From Candidatus Endomicrobium neocapritermitis (GTDB taxonomy: Bacteria; Elusimicrobiota; Endomicrobiia; Endomicrobiales; Endomicrobiaceae), in assembly GCA_009778325.1 (NCBI GenBank), contig WRJZ01000048.1, positions 24,645 through 88,644 on the forward strand: a stretch of DNA of 64,000 nucleotides, in the 5' to 3' direction. Shown here piece after piece: positions 35,501 through 44,204 of this stretch; the stretch's first letter is position 1, and each line of letters starts with the position of its first letter. The notes beneath the pieces are model-generated. The model saw nothing but the letters and a program-made list of their open reading frames with translations, ran no database searches and was not told where the DNA came from. A program made the translations under genes and the position numbers.

Positions 35501-38500
35501 ATCGCAATCGCCGTCCCAGACGCAGGCGCAGACGGACGCCATAAACGGAATTTTGCTGATGGGAGATGCCGGTCAGAAAGCCGCGCTCGCAGAAATCGCC
35601 GGATATTTTCTCGCCAATGTTATACGTTCGCAGGCGGTTTCAAACGACAGAAGAAACCTTTATCAGGCGATAGAAGACAGATGCGCAAACGATGGCCGCG
35701 GCTCCGGCGAAATATGGATAAAACTCGCCGGCGGAAAACAGCGCTACGGTTCGGACAGTAATTCGCCCGGAAGTTTTGAAGACAGCGTTTTAGGAGTTGA
35801 TTTCGGATGGGACAAATACAATAAAGACAACAATCTCATTTACGGAGTTTTCGGAAAATACAATAAACACAGCGTCTCGCAGAAAAGGAATTCCGCGGAT
35901 GTCGGTTCTTACGGGCTTGGCGCGTACGGCGGATTGCTGAAAGAAAAAGTTGACGTAAAAGCGGCTTTTAGCGTCAGCTTTCAAAATTATGAAACAAACA
36001 GATATATTCCTTTCGAAAATCTTACTGCAAAAGGCGATTTCAGCGGAAATGCGGTTAATTTTGACGCGGAGATTGCTTACAAAAAAGCGCTTAACGAAAA
36101 AATGTCTTTCAGGCCTTTTACGGGTTTGGAATTCGGATTTGTCAATAATGATAAATTTATCGAAAGCGGAGCCGGAATATACAACTTGAAAGTGGAAAAT
36201 GCCGGATACGCTTCGGGAATATGGCGGTTTGGCGCCGGACTTTTCGGAAAAGCCGACAAATCGCAAAAGTTAGGATGGTCAGCGGACGCGGAACTCGGCT
36301 TTATGCTCGCGGGCAATGTCGCCGAAGTTGAAACGGAAATTTTTGAAAGCGGAAAAAAATCAAAAATCAGAGGAGCGGAAACAGGCAGCGCGGTGTTTGC
36401 GCTCAACTTAGGAGCGGACTATAGAATAACCGAAAATATAAAAGCTTATTCGGGTTTAAGATTTTCAGCCGGGGATTTATTCGGAGATTATTACGCCAAT
36501 ATAGGGCTGAATTATATTTTCTGCGCGACTTCAGCGGAAAAACAGATTAAGCGGGAAGATAAAGAAGAACGTTCAAGAAAAAAGACCGAAGCCGTTATAG
36601 CCGGCGAAGCGGAAAGCAAAGGTTTGTCGACAGATATGGCAATAGCCTTGTCCGGCCCGACAAAAGAAATGATTAAGAGGCAGGAACAGAGACAGCGCGA
36701 AGAATTCAGGCAGCAGAAAATATATGAAAAAGAACTCCAGATTGAAATAAGCATAATCGCGGAAAAAGACGCCGTAAGAAGGGCGGAGGTTCAGCAGAGA
36801 ATAAGTTACCTTGAATCCGAAATAAGAAGCGAATACGATAAACTTCAGATGGCGCAGACCGAAGCTGAGATAGCGTATAACGAAAGCCGGACGGCAAAAG
36901 ATCCTCAGACAAAAAGAGCGATGGAAAAAGTTCACGAAGGCAAGGTTGCCATCGTGTCCGTACATAAAAATAATATAGGCAGGCTGCTCAAGGAAATTGA
37001 CGAACTTGATAAAAAAGAAGAAAGAATGCAAAAAGCCCAGGAAAGAGCCGCGATAAGGACTTTGGAAAGAAAGAGAGAAGCCGAGATAAAAGCCGGAATT
37101 GAAGAAAGATATAAAACGGAGCAGGCCGCGGAATCGATGATAGCAAAGCTTGTCGAGGAAGAAAAAATCAGAAGGGCGGCCGCTCTTGAAGCGCAGCAAA
37201 AAGCCGAAGCCGAAGCAAAAGCCAGACAACAGGCCGCGGACGCGGAAGCTGCAATAATAGAAGAGCGGGAAAGGATAAAATCCGAAGGGGAACAACAGCG
37301 TGCCGCCGAAGAAAAACTCATAGCGGACATGTTTGCGAAACAGCAGGCTCAAGCGCAGGCATATGCCGAACAAAAAGCAATGGAAGAAGCGGTAAAGCGG
37401 GAATCTGATGAGGCGCAAAGAGTTGCAAGAGAAAAAGAAAGAGAAGCGCAGCTTGCGAGGCAGCAGGCCGAGGCGATGGTAGCCGAAAGAATTGCCGTAG
37501 AAAAAAGGCTGGCAGCCGAAGCCGAAAGACAGGCCGCTGCTGATTTGAAAGCTAAGCAGGAAGCCGAAACCGAGGCCAAAAAAGAAGCCGAAAGGCTGCA
37601 AAAAGAACATGAAAAAGCAAAACTTGCCGCCAAAAAAGAAGCGGAAAAACAGGAACGCGAAAGAATAAAAAGAGAAAAAGAAGAGGCTAAGCTTCAAGCT
37701 AAGCTGGCAGAAGGAAAAGCGCGCGCCGCGTCAGCGGATATGTCCGTTGCTCTTTCATCAAAAGATATGAAGCGGAGACACGCAAGATATGAACAGGAGC
37801 TGCAAAAAGAGAGAGCCAGGGCGGCTGCCGAAGACGCTCCAAGAAGAGAAGCTTGGCAGCAGAAACAAAAAGATCTTGAATCCGTTTTCCGGCATGAAAG
37901 ATATGAACTGCAGAAAGCAAGGCAGGAAGCCGAAATAGCGTCTTTTGAAACCGAAACGGCAAAAGACGCAAAAGAAAGACGTAAATTTGAAGAAATATTA
38001 ATGCAGAAAAACGCTGAGCTTGCCGCCAGACAGGCTGCTGTAAACAGGACGCAGCAAGCTCTTGCCGACCACTGGGCGGAAGAAGACGCAATATTAAAAG
38101 CTCAGGAAGAAGCTGTTCTCGCTGCGGTAGCCGAGACCATGCGCGCCGAACAGGACGCCGAATTTGCCAAACAGCTGAAGGCGCGTCAGTCCGCGGAACT
38201 TAAAGCCGCAAAAGAAGCGCAGGAAGCTGAAACCGAGAGAATTAAGAGAGAAGATGCCGCTGCAAATAAGCTGGCCGAAGAAAAAGATAAAGCGGAAATG
38301 CTTGCCGAACTCCATGCGGAAGCTTTAGAGAAAGCAAAAACAGCCGAAGAAGCGGCCGCCGCTCAAAAAGCTGTTGATGAAAAGTCAAAAGCCGAAAAAC
38401 TTGAGAAAGAGCAGGCGGAAAGAGCCGTATTGGAGCAAGAGAAGAGAATAGCCGATGAAAAAGCAAAAGCCGATCTTATTGCAAAAAGGCAGGCCGAAGC

Positions 38501-41500
38501 TATAGCCGCGGCAAGGCTGGCCGAAGAAAACAGAATAAAAGCTGAAGAAGAAAAACGGGCAGCAGCCGAGCTGAAAGCTCAAAATGACGCAGAACTTAAA
38601 GCAATAAGAGAAGCTGAAAGGCTGCAAAGAGAAAAAGAAAGAGCGGAGCTTGCAGCGCATAAAGCCGCGGAAAAAGCTGAAAATGACAGGCTGAAAAAAG
38701 AAGCCGCGGCAAGACAGAAAGAAATAGATGACCGCGTAAAAGCCGAAGAGGCGGAAAAAAAGCGCGCCGAAGAAACCGAAAGAGCAAGAATAGCTGCGGA
38801 TCAAAAAGCCATAGAAGACGCTAATAAAGCAAGAATTGCTGCCGAGAAAAAAGCGGCAGAAGAAAATATGAGGGCTGAAATGCTTGCAAGAAAGCAGGCT
38901 GAAGCGCTTGCAGCCGCGAAAGCAGCGGAAGAACAAAGACTGAAAGCTGAAGCAGCAAGACAGGCAGCGATAGAAGAAAAAGCAAGACAGGCAGCCGAGC
39001 TTGCGGCGCGTAAAGCCGAAGAACTTGCCGAAAGCGAAAGAGTAAAAGCGGAAATGCTTGCCAGACAGAGAAATGAAATTCTGCAAAGAGCAAAGCTTGA
39101 CGAGAAAAAGATGGCTGAAGAAGAAGCTGAAAGACAAAAATATATAGAAAAACAGAGATTGGAAAGCGAAAAATTAAAAGCGGAAATGCTTGCCAGACAG
39201 CAGGCCGAAGAAGCGGCAAGGCAGACAGCCATAAAAGAAAAAGCAAAAGCTGCGGAAGCCGCCGCAAAACTCGAAGCGGAACTTACGGCTAAGAGAGAAG
39301 CGGAAAGATTACAGCAAAGATTACAGCAGGAAAAAGAAAAGGCCGCTCTTGAAGCAAGAAGAGCGGAGTATATAGCGGAAATCGAAAGGCTTAAAAAAGA
39401 AGCCGAAGAAGCGGCCGCAAAACGTAAAGCCGAAGCGGACAGACTCATTGCGCAGCAGCAGGCAAGACGTCAGGCGGAAGCGGCAGAAGCCGCAAGAATA
39501 GCGGCAGAACAAAAAGCCAAAGAAGAAGCTGAAAAAGCAAGGCTGGCTGAGGAAAGAAAAACCGCAGAGCTTGCAAGAAAGCAGGCTGAAGCTAAAATAG
39601 CCGAAGAAAAGAAAGCGCAGGCAGAAGCGCAAAGACAAGCTGCCGCGGAGTTAAAAGCAAAACAGGCTGCCGAGCTTAAAGCCAGGCAGGAAGCAGAACG
39701 GGTACGCAAAGAAAAAGAAAGAGCCGAACTCCTTGCCAAAAAAGAAGCGGAGGCATTGGAAAAAGCAAGGCTTATTGAAGAAGAAAGAATAAAGCAGGAA
39801 CAGCTTAGACAGGCGGAACTTGAAGCCAAGATAAAAATAGCTGAACAGATGAAAAGAGAAAGAGCCAGGCAAGAGGCGGAGCTTGCAGCCCGCAAAGCAG
39901 CTGAAGAAGAAGCCCGCAAGGAAGCTGAAAAACTTGCTGAAATACAGAGAGCAAAAGCCGAAGCCGAGAGACAGGCGGCGTTTGCCAAACAGAGAGAAGC
40001 CGAGGCAAAAGCTAAGGCTGAACTTGACGCCAGACGGCAGGAAGAGGCGCGCGAAAGAGCCAGAATAGCCGAGCAGCAGAGAATAAGGGAAGAAGCGGCA
40101 AGGCAGGCGGCAATAGAAGAAAAAGCCAGACAGGAAGCGGAGCTTGCGGCTAAGAGAGAAGCTGAAAGGCTGCAAAGAGAAAAAGAAAGAGCGGAGCTTT
40201 TTGCCAGGCAGCAGGCTGAAGCGCGCGAAAGAATCAGAATAGCCGAAGAAAACAGAGCAAAAGCCGAAGCGGAAAAACAGACGGCAAGAGAGCTTAAGGA
40301 AAAACAGGAAGAGGAGCTTGCGGCTAAGAGAGAAGCCGAAAGACTGCAGAGAGAAAAAGAAAAAGCTGAAGAACTTGCCATGCAGCAGGCCGAGGTGCGC
40401 GAAAAAATCAGAGCAGCCGAAGAACAGAAAATAAAAGAAGCAGCCTCTAAACAGGCAGCGAAAGATATGAAAGCCAGACAAGAAGCCGAACTTGCCTCCA
40501 AAAGAGAAGCGGAAAGGCTGCGCATAGAAAAGGAAAGAGCTGAGGCTGCCGCGCAAAAAGCGGAAAAAGAAAGAATAGAAAGAGAAATGGCGGCTGCAAG
40601 AAAAGCAGCCGAAGAAAAAGCCAAAGAAGAATATATAAGAAAACAAAATGAAATGTACGAACAATCCCGGATTGCGGCGGAACAAAGAATAAAAGAAGAA
40701 ACGGAAAGAAAAAATGCCGCTGCGCAAGCAAATAAAATTGAAACGGAAAAACGTCAGACTGAAGCCGTGGAAAGAGTAAGAATCGAACGCGAGCAAAGAG
40801 AGCTGAAAGCCAAACAAGAGGCAGAACTTAAAGCGCAGAAAGAAGCCGAAAGGCTTGAACAGGAAAGAGTAAAGAGAGAAGCCTCCGCCGCGCAGAAAGC
40901 CGCTGAAGAAGAGATAAAAAAAGCAGAACGCGAAATGCGTTTGGCGGAAATACGTGAAAAAGAAAGAAAAGAGCAGGAAGAAAGAGAGGCAAGAATAAGA
41001 GCCGGAGAAGAAGCCGCGAGACTTGTTGAAGAGCAGAGAATAAGAGAGGCCGCGGCAAAACAGGCGGCCGCGGAAGCCAGAATAAAAGCCGAAGAGGCCG
41101 CAAAAGCCGCTGAACTTGCAAGGCAGCGCGAAGAAGCTTTGGAAAAAGCAAGAATTGAACGCGAACAGAGAGAAGCAAAAGAAAAAGCAGAGCAAAGAGA
41201 AAGAGATTTAAAAGCTAAACAGGCAATGGCTTTGAGCGCGCAGAAAGAAGCCGATGAAGAGCGCAAGAGGAAAATAAAAGAAGACCAGGAAAGAATAAAA
41301 GAAGAACACAGAAAAAAAGAAGCCGCCGAGAAAGAAAAAGCAAGGCAGCAGGCATTGCAAAGACAGCCTGCGGAGGCTGATCTGTTCCCTATTGAACCTG
41401 AAGACGCGGTTTTTGAAGCCGGGATAAGCGCCGCAAGAGAAGCGGAAGCTTTGCGCGTCGCGGAAGAAAAAGTGAAAGCCGCGGCTATGGCCAAGAGACA

Positions 41501-41915
41501 GGAAGAGATGACTTTGGCTATGGCTGCACGACCTCCTAAAACCGAACCTGAGCCAAAAAAAGCGTCCGGGCCGGTAAGAAAGAGAGTTAAAATTCCGGGT
41601 TTTAGATTTATGGAAGATTCGCCTGCTTTGGCTTCAGGAACAAGGGCGTATCTGAATGAACTTGCGTCCCAGATAATAACAATGAAAGCCGCAAGCGTCA
41701 CCATAACAGGGTATGTAGAGAAAGCGGAAGAGGTTTCAGGCAGCTACTATGATGTTCTGTCTTCGGACAGAATAGAAGTTATTTCCGGAATTTTTGAAAT
41801 GAACGGCATACCGCTCGATAAAATAGAAAAGAAAGTATCTGCAATACATGGTAAGCCGAACGCGCAGGCATCCGACGGAGTTACGGACAGGTTTATAGAA
41901 ATAGAAATAAGATAA
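32556..41915 (+). CDS. Giant autotransporter with central barrel, long coiled coil and C-terminal OmpA-like domain
   Basis: 3,119 residues, uninterrupted. Signal peptide (1-34, ending AAAAAQ); passenger (about 40-1000) of right-handed beta-helix type with many Pmp/polymorphic-repeat units (FSSNSANYDGGG, FQSNTAGNTGGAIYA, FTSNTATNQGGAIYN); autotransporter beta-barrel (about 1047-1324, GEIWIKLAGGKQRYGSDS to NIGLNYIFCA); about 1,680 residues of E/A/K/R-rich helix (1330-3005); OmpA-like peptidoglycan-binding domain (about 3010-3119, with VLSSDRIEVISGIFEMNGIP). In normal autotransporters the barrel is C-terminal. Here the chain should continue into the periplasm and end on the cell wall. ATG with GAGGG upstream. 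Confidence 0.85.
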   Translation: MKFLKLFSIRKRLTKLLFAVLFLPFLSAAAAAQTVVVNSYSDLKNALAAPNNTRAVIIDSDINFEDSSLLVSIPAGSTVMLLLYSSEGMRTFDLQGNSGIKFGDGSGTNSKQIQIKNLNIINSNSLASEGAIYVPSLNNANFYIEAVNINNNKGTARGTAYFNIENSTVSFVGNVNFSSNSANYDGGGLWVKGQSTGKAYIQSDSGGVLTFYNNQTQDYGGGIYFDEYVNADFRGITNFQSNTAGNTGGAIYARGNSAVNFSGDASFSNNQASYGGAVFVGSGGALTFNKNIAFTSNTATNQGGAIYNSGLINFSNTAGTEITFGGNSAAYGRDIYNSGTININGAGNIILSGGIEGSGTINKSGAGTMYFKSGSVTNFGGTFNLTGGNAHFSEPAKISNMAIGAAALTLDVDFIGSRTSVLYFDNITINASNGKLYINNISAAPVSAASTTIFYSNNANSGTFNDNNIYDLASGSASYKLEWNYNAGGYGNGYNYRGLLTSYSLGPWSTFVFRYQGAVSGETVSLTANLTAAVGDESGFGSPGDNNITINGGGYTLNSAGKTGLGFVFAPSSSATFKNINFINFNTTAGGGALLSNNSTVNFEGSITFSSNTASNGGGAVNAVSGSITFSGNTLFRGNRAVSSSGGALYAASNNSVRFLNTVNFISNSASANGGAVNLSGNNIIVDMKSVIFTSNTANGSGGAIYINGNGKLTINGAADFRYNNALLSGGAIFMQGASLSETASLTINQPGSSATVFEGNVSGGNNESIRLAGNTRLNFDIAGNGEVRLNDGLSSSGSSNIITKTGSGTFFLNGDMSRSNADLIIVNGKFTVGAGGTLSAGLLSNSAAFDLQNGAGDIVNAQTFFSSGTLQMEVLSYTDGTKKSDKIIADNVSIASGTLNVFIGIGDYNNDSFAIITATSGITGAFANSDSLAKSGTQWQLDYSNPNIIYLIVNGKSASNFSLLSGLSYNQKSAALALDAVSQSPSQTQAQTDAINGILLMGDAGQKAALAEIAGYFLANVIRSQAVSNDRRNLYQAIEDRCANDGRGSGEIWIKLAGGKQRYGSDSNSPGSFEDSVLGVDFGWDKYNKDNNLIYGVFGKYNKHSVSQKRNSADVGSYGLGAYGGLLKEKVDVKAAFSVSFQNYETNRYIPFENLTAKGDFSGNAVNFDAEIAYKKALNEKMSFRPFTGLEFGFVNNDKFIESGAGIYNLKVENAGYASGIWRFGAGLFGKADKSQKLGWSADAELGFMLAGNVAEVETEIFESGKKSKIRGAETGSAVFALNLGADYRITENIKAYSGLRFSAGDLFGDYYANIGLNYIFCATSAEKQIKREDKEERSRKKTEAVIAGEAESKGLSTDMAIALSGPTKEMIKRQEQRQREEFRQQKIYEKELQIEISIIAEKDAVRRAEVQQRISYLESEIRSEYDKLQMAQTEAEIAYNESRTAKDPQTKRAMEKVHEGKVAIVSVHKNNIGRLLKEIDELDKKEERMQKAQERAAIRTLERKREAEIKAGIEERYKTEQAAESMIAKLVEEEKIRRAAALEAQQKAEAEAKARQQAADAEAAIIEERERIKSEGEQQRAAEEKLIADMFAKQQAQAQAYAEQKAMEEAVKRESDEAQRVAREKEREAQLARQQAEAMVAERIAVEKRLAAEAERQAAADLKAKQEAETEAKKEAERLQKEHEKAKLAAKKEAEKQERERIKREKEEAKLQAKLAEGKARAASADMSVALSSKDMKRRHARYEQELQKERARAAAEDAPRREAWQQKQKDLESVFRHERYELQKARQEAEIASFETETAKDAKERRKFEEILMQKNAELAARQAAVNRTQQALADHWAEEDAILKAQEEAVLAAVAETMRAEQDAEFAKQLKARQSAELKAAKEAQEAETERIKREDAAANKLAEEKDKAEMLAELHAEALEKAKTAEEAAAAQKAVDEKSKAEKLEKEQAERAVLEQEKRIADEKAKADLIAKRQAEAIAAARLAEENRIKAEEEKRAAAELKAQNDAELKAIREAERLQREKERAELAAHKAAEKAENDRLKKEAAARQKEIDDRVKAEEAEKKRAEETERARIAADQKAIEDANKARIAAEKKAAEENMRAEMLARKQAEALAAAKAAEEQRLKAEAARQAAIEEKARQAAELAARKAEELAESERVKAEMLARQRNEILQRAKLDEKKMAEEEAERQKYIEKQRLESEKLKAEMLARQQAEEAARQTAIKEKAKAAEAAAKLEAELTAKREAERLQQRLQQEKEKAALEARRAEYIAEIERLKKEAEEAAAKRKAEADRLIAQQQARRQAEAAEAARIAAEQKAKEEAEKARLAEERKTAELARKQAEAKIAEEKKAQAEAQRQAAAELKAKQAAELKARQEAERVRKEKERAELLAKKEAEALEKARLIEEERIKQEQLRQAELEAKIKIAEQMKRERARQEAELAARKAAEEEARKEAEKLAEIQRAKAEAERQAAFAKQREAEAKAKAELDARRQEEARERARIAEQQRIREEAARQAAIEEKARQEAELAAKREAERLQREKERAELFARQQAEARERIRIAEENRAKAEAEKQTARELKEKQEEELAAKREAERLQREKEKAEELAMQQAEVREKIRAAEEQKIKEAASKQAAKDMKARQEAELASKREAERLRIEKERAEAAAQKAEKERIEREMAAARKAAEEKAKEEYIRKQNEMYEQSRIAAEQRIKEETERKNAAAQANKIETEKRQTEAVERVRIEREQRELKAKQEAELKAQKEAERLEQERVKREASAAQKAAEEEIKKAEREMRLAEIREKERKEQEEREARIRAGEEAARLVEEQRIREAAAKQAAAEARIKAEEAAKAAELARQREEALEKARIEREQREAKEKAEQRERDLKAKQAMALSAQKEADEERKRKIKEDQERIKEEHRKKEAAEKEKARQQALQRQPAEADLFPIEPEDAVFEAGISAAREAEALRVAEEKVKAAAMAKRQEEMTLAMAARPPKTEPEPKKASGPVRKRVKIPGFRFMEDSPALASGTRAYLNELASQIITMKAASVTITGYVEKAEEVSGSYYDVLSSDRIEVISGIFEMNGIPLDKIEKKVSAIHGKPNAQASDGVTDRFIEIEIR
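36616..38110 (+). repeat. Duplicated ~130-residue module in the coiled coil
   Basis: Copy 1 (36616-37040) has STDMAIALS ... LQMAQTEAEIAYNESRTAKD; copy 2 (37726-38110) has SADMSVALS ... LQKARQEAEIASFETETAKD. They open the long helical region and are separated by about 230 residues of low-complexity helix. A short third hint (QAMALSAQKEADEE) lies near the C-terminal end of the helix. Confidence 0.75.
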
Positions 41916-41920
41916 TTTAA

Positions 41921-42054
41921 AGGCAATTAATAATTAACAATGAATAATTAATAATTTTTGTGTTTTTGCAGGGCAAAAACTGATAAATATGTTTCGCCGC
42001 AGGCGAAACTTCATAATTGTTAATTGTTATTTGTTAATTATTAATTGCTGTTAA
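41921..42054. repeat. Intergenic inverted repeat, AATTAATAATTAACAATG family
   Basis: Arms GGCAATTAATAATTAACAAT and TTGTTAATTATTAATTGCTG enclose hairpins TTTTTGCAGGGCAAAAA and GTTTCGCCGCAGGCGAAAC. The right end GTTAAGGA carries the bioD ribosome-binding site. Confidence 0.92.
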
Positions 42055-42061
42055 GGAACAA

Positions 42062-42706
42062 ATGCACAAAGGCATATTTATAACCGCTACGGACACGGAA
42101 GCCGGGAAAACTTATGTAAGCTGTAAAATAGCCGAAGCATTAAAAAAGTCGGGTTTGGCATGCGGCGTTTTTAAACCGTTTTCAACGGGCAGCAGAGACG
42201 ATGCTGAGGCTTTAATAAAAGCTGCAGGCATTGATGAAAAACCCGAAACAGTAACGCCGGTATTTTTTAAAACCCCGATGTCTCCTTACGGAGCTTCCCT
42301 TCTGGAAAAAAAATCCTTCGATTTAAAAACAGCAGATAAAATGTTTAAGTATTTCCTAAACAAATACGATTTTACGGTTGTTGAAGGCGTAGGCGGGCTT
42401 TTGGTGCCGCTCAAACAAAACTTCTTTGTTAATGATTTGATAAGGAGATTTCATCTCCCTGTTATTGTAGTTGCAAGGTTTGGTTTGGGCACAATAAACC
42501 ATACTTTGCTTACGGTTGATAAGCTTCGCAGAGATAAGGCGAAAATCGCCGGTATAATTATGAGCGGCCGCAAAAATCCGAAAGATATTTCCGCTAAGTC
42601 TAACGCTTCAATAATTAAAAAAGTAACGAAGTTACCTGTTTTGGAGCTCGGGTGGAATGAAAATATAGATTTGAAGAAAAATAAATGGATAGTAAACGGC
42701 AGGTAA
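42062..42706 (+). CDS. bioD: Dethiobiotin synthase
   Basis: 214 residues. It closes the ureido ring of dethiobiotin from 7,8-diaminopelargonate, CO2 and ATP. P-loop FITATDTEAGKTYVSCKIAEAL (usual GTDTxxGKT), FKPFSTGSRDDAEAL, VEGVGGLLVPL and the C-terminal base-binding region are present. It should act directly after BioA, which lies 2.7 kb further on with an ars operon in between. A mini-palindrome (GTAACGAAGTTAC, 42623-42635) is in the coding region. Confidence 0.94.
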   Translation: MHKGIFITATDTEAGKTYVSCKIAEALKKSGLACGVFKPFSTGSRDDAEALIKAAGIDEKPETVTPVFFKTPMSPYGASLLEKKSFDLKTADKMFKYFLNKYDFTVVEGVGGLLVPLKQNFFVNDLIRRFHLPVIVVARFGLGTINHTLLTVDKLRRDKAKIAGIIMSGRKNPKDISAKSNASIIKKVTKLPVLELGWNENIDLKKNKWIVNGR

Positions 42707-42748
42707 TAATTAACAAATAAAAAACAAAAATGAATTGTATATTATTAT

Positions 42749-43150
42749 TTATAGCTCTTTTTTAAGTTTCTCAAGGATTTCATCCCGCACGTCTCTGAAT
42801 TTCTTTAAGATTTCTTCTTCTGTTCCGGCTGCTTCGGCAGGGTCGTAAAAAGGCCAGTGGTATTTAACAGCTTTTCCGAAATAAACAGGACAGGATTCTT
42901 TTGCATTGTCGCATACTGTTATAACAATATCAAAAACTTCATTATTAAACACATCAGCGTGCTTAGAAATGTTTTTGGAAATATCTATACCAATTTCTGC
43001 CATTACTTTTATTGCGTAAGGATTTAGTTTGGCGGGATTTGTTCCTGCGCTAAAGGCTTTGTGCTTATCTTTAAAGCAGTGGTTTATAAGTCCTTCGGCC
43101 ATTTGGCTTCTGCATGAATTGCCGGTACATAAAACAAGTATTTTTTTCAT
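42749..43150 (-). CDS. arsC: Arsenate reductase, low-molecular-weight phosphatase type
   Basis: 133 residues. It reduces arsenate to arsenite using thioredoxin. The catalytic loop is LVLCTGNSCRSQMAEG (CxxxxxR); further cysteines at ITVCDNAKESCPVY fit the thioredoxin-linked ArsC disulphide relay; the acid is in PFYDPAEA. ATG 43150 with GGAGT upstream; its Shine-Dalgarno lies inside the end of acr3, giving coupling. Last gene of arsR-arsM-acr3-arsC. Confidence 0.95.
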   Translation of the reverse strand: MKKILVLCTGNSCRSQMAEGLINHCFKDKHKAFSAGTNPAKLNPYAIKVMAEIGIDISKNISKHADVFNNEVFDIVITVCDNAKESCPVYFGKAVKYHWPFYDPAEAAGTEEEILKKFRDVRDEILEKLKKEL

Positions 43151-43151
43151 A

Positions 43152-44192
43152 TTAACTCCTTCCATAAAATTTTTTCTTAAAATAGTAAGCAAGATTTACC
43201 ATGCTTATTAAAACAGGCACCTCAACAAGCGGACCTATAACCGTTGTAAACGCCGTTTGGGAAGCTATGCCGAATACCGCTATAGATACTGCTATGGCAA
43301 GTTCAAAATTATTACCCGTTGCCGTAAAAGAAATAGCCGTCGCTTTTTCATAATCAGCGCCGAATTTTTTACTTAACAGAAAACTTCCTGTAAACATTAC
43401 CACAAAATAAATACACAACGGAATTACGATTTTTATAATATCTAAAGGTATAGTTACAATTTGTTTGCCTTTAAGCGAGAACATTACAACAATAGTAAAA
43501 AGCAATGCTATAAGCGTAACAGGGTTTATTTTAGGAAGAAACTTTGCATTGTACCACTCATTGCCTTTTGTTTTTAAAGCAATAAAGCGAGTCAGCATAC
43601 CTGCTATAAACGGAATGCCGAGATAAATAAAAACGCTTTTGGCTATCATTACCGTACTTATGTTTAATACTTGACTCTGAAAGCCGAATAACGGTAGTAA
43701 AAATGTAATAAAAAACCACGCATATACGCTGAAGAATAGAACCTGAAAAATACTGTTAAAAGCTACCAGCCCTGCGCAATATTCAGGATCTCCGCCCGCA
43801 AGGGTATTCCAAACAATAACCATAGCTATACATCTTGCAATACCTATTATTATCAGACCGATCATATATTCATAGTTGCCTGAAAGAAAAAGCACAGCCA
43901 ATAAAAACATAAAAAGCGGGCCTATTATCCAGTTAAGCCCGAGCGATAAAAAAAGCAGTTTCTTATTTTTAAATATTACAGGCAGTTCCTCATATTTAAC
44001 TTTGGCAAGAGGCGGATACATCATAAGTATAAGACCTATAGCTATCGGTATATTTGTTGTGCCGATAGAAACTTTATCCATAACATTTTCAATAGCAGGA
44101 AAGAAGTAACCGAATCCTATGCCTAATGCCATAGCTAAAAATATCCACAGCGTAAGGTATCTGTCTAAAAACTTAAGTCTTATGTTATTCAT
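43152..44192 (-). CDS. acr3: Arsenite efflux permease Acr3
   Basis: 346 residues with about ten membrane helices. It expels arsenite across the inner membrane. Family hallmarks: [20 protein letters not shown] at the start, [47 protein letters not shown] (the conserved cysteine), and [19 protein letters not shown] near the C-terminus. ATG with AGGAGTT. It lies 12 nt after arsM and its stop is one base from the arsC start. Confidence 0.96.
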   Translation of the reverse strand: MNNIRLKFLDRYLTLWIFLAMALGIGFGYFFPAIENVMDKVSIGTTNIPIAIGLILMMYPPLAKVKYEELPVIFKNKKLLFLSLGLNWIIGPLFMFLLAVLFLSGNYEYMIGLIIIGIARCIAMVIVWNTLAGGDPEYCAGLVAFNSIFQVLFFSVYAWFFITFLLPLFGFQSQVLNISTVMIAKSVFIYLGIPFIAGMLTRFIALKTKGNEWYNAKFLPKINPVTLIALLFTIVVMFSLKGKQIVTIPLDIIKIVIPLCIYFVVMFTGSFLLSKKFGADYEKATAISFTATGNNFELAIAVSIAVFGIASQTAFTTVIGPLVEVPVLISMVNLAYYFKKKFYGRS

Positions 44193-44204
44193 ATTTTTTA
44201 ACTC

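Noticed and set aside
36573..41704. Long minus-strand open frames (up to about 510 residues) opposite the giant gene
   Set aside because: They are Leu/Phe/Ser-rich mirror images of the E/A/K/R-rich helix, have no family signatures or ribosome-binding sites, and overlap each other in several frames.
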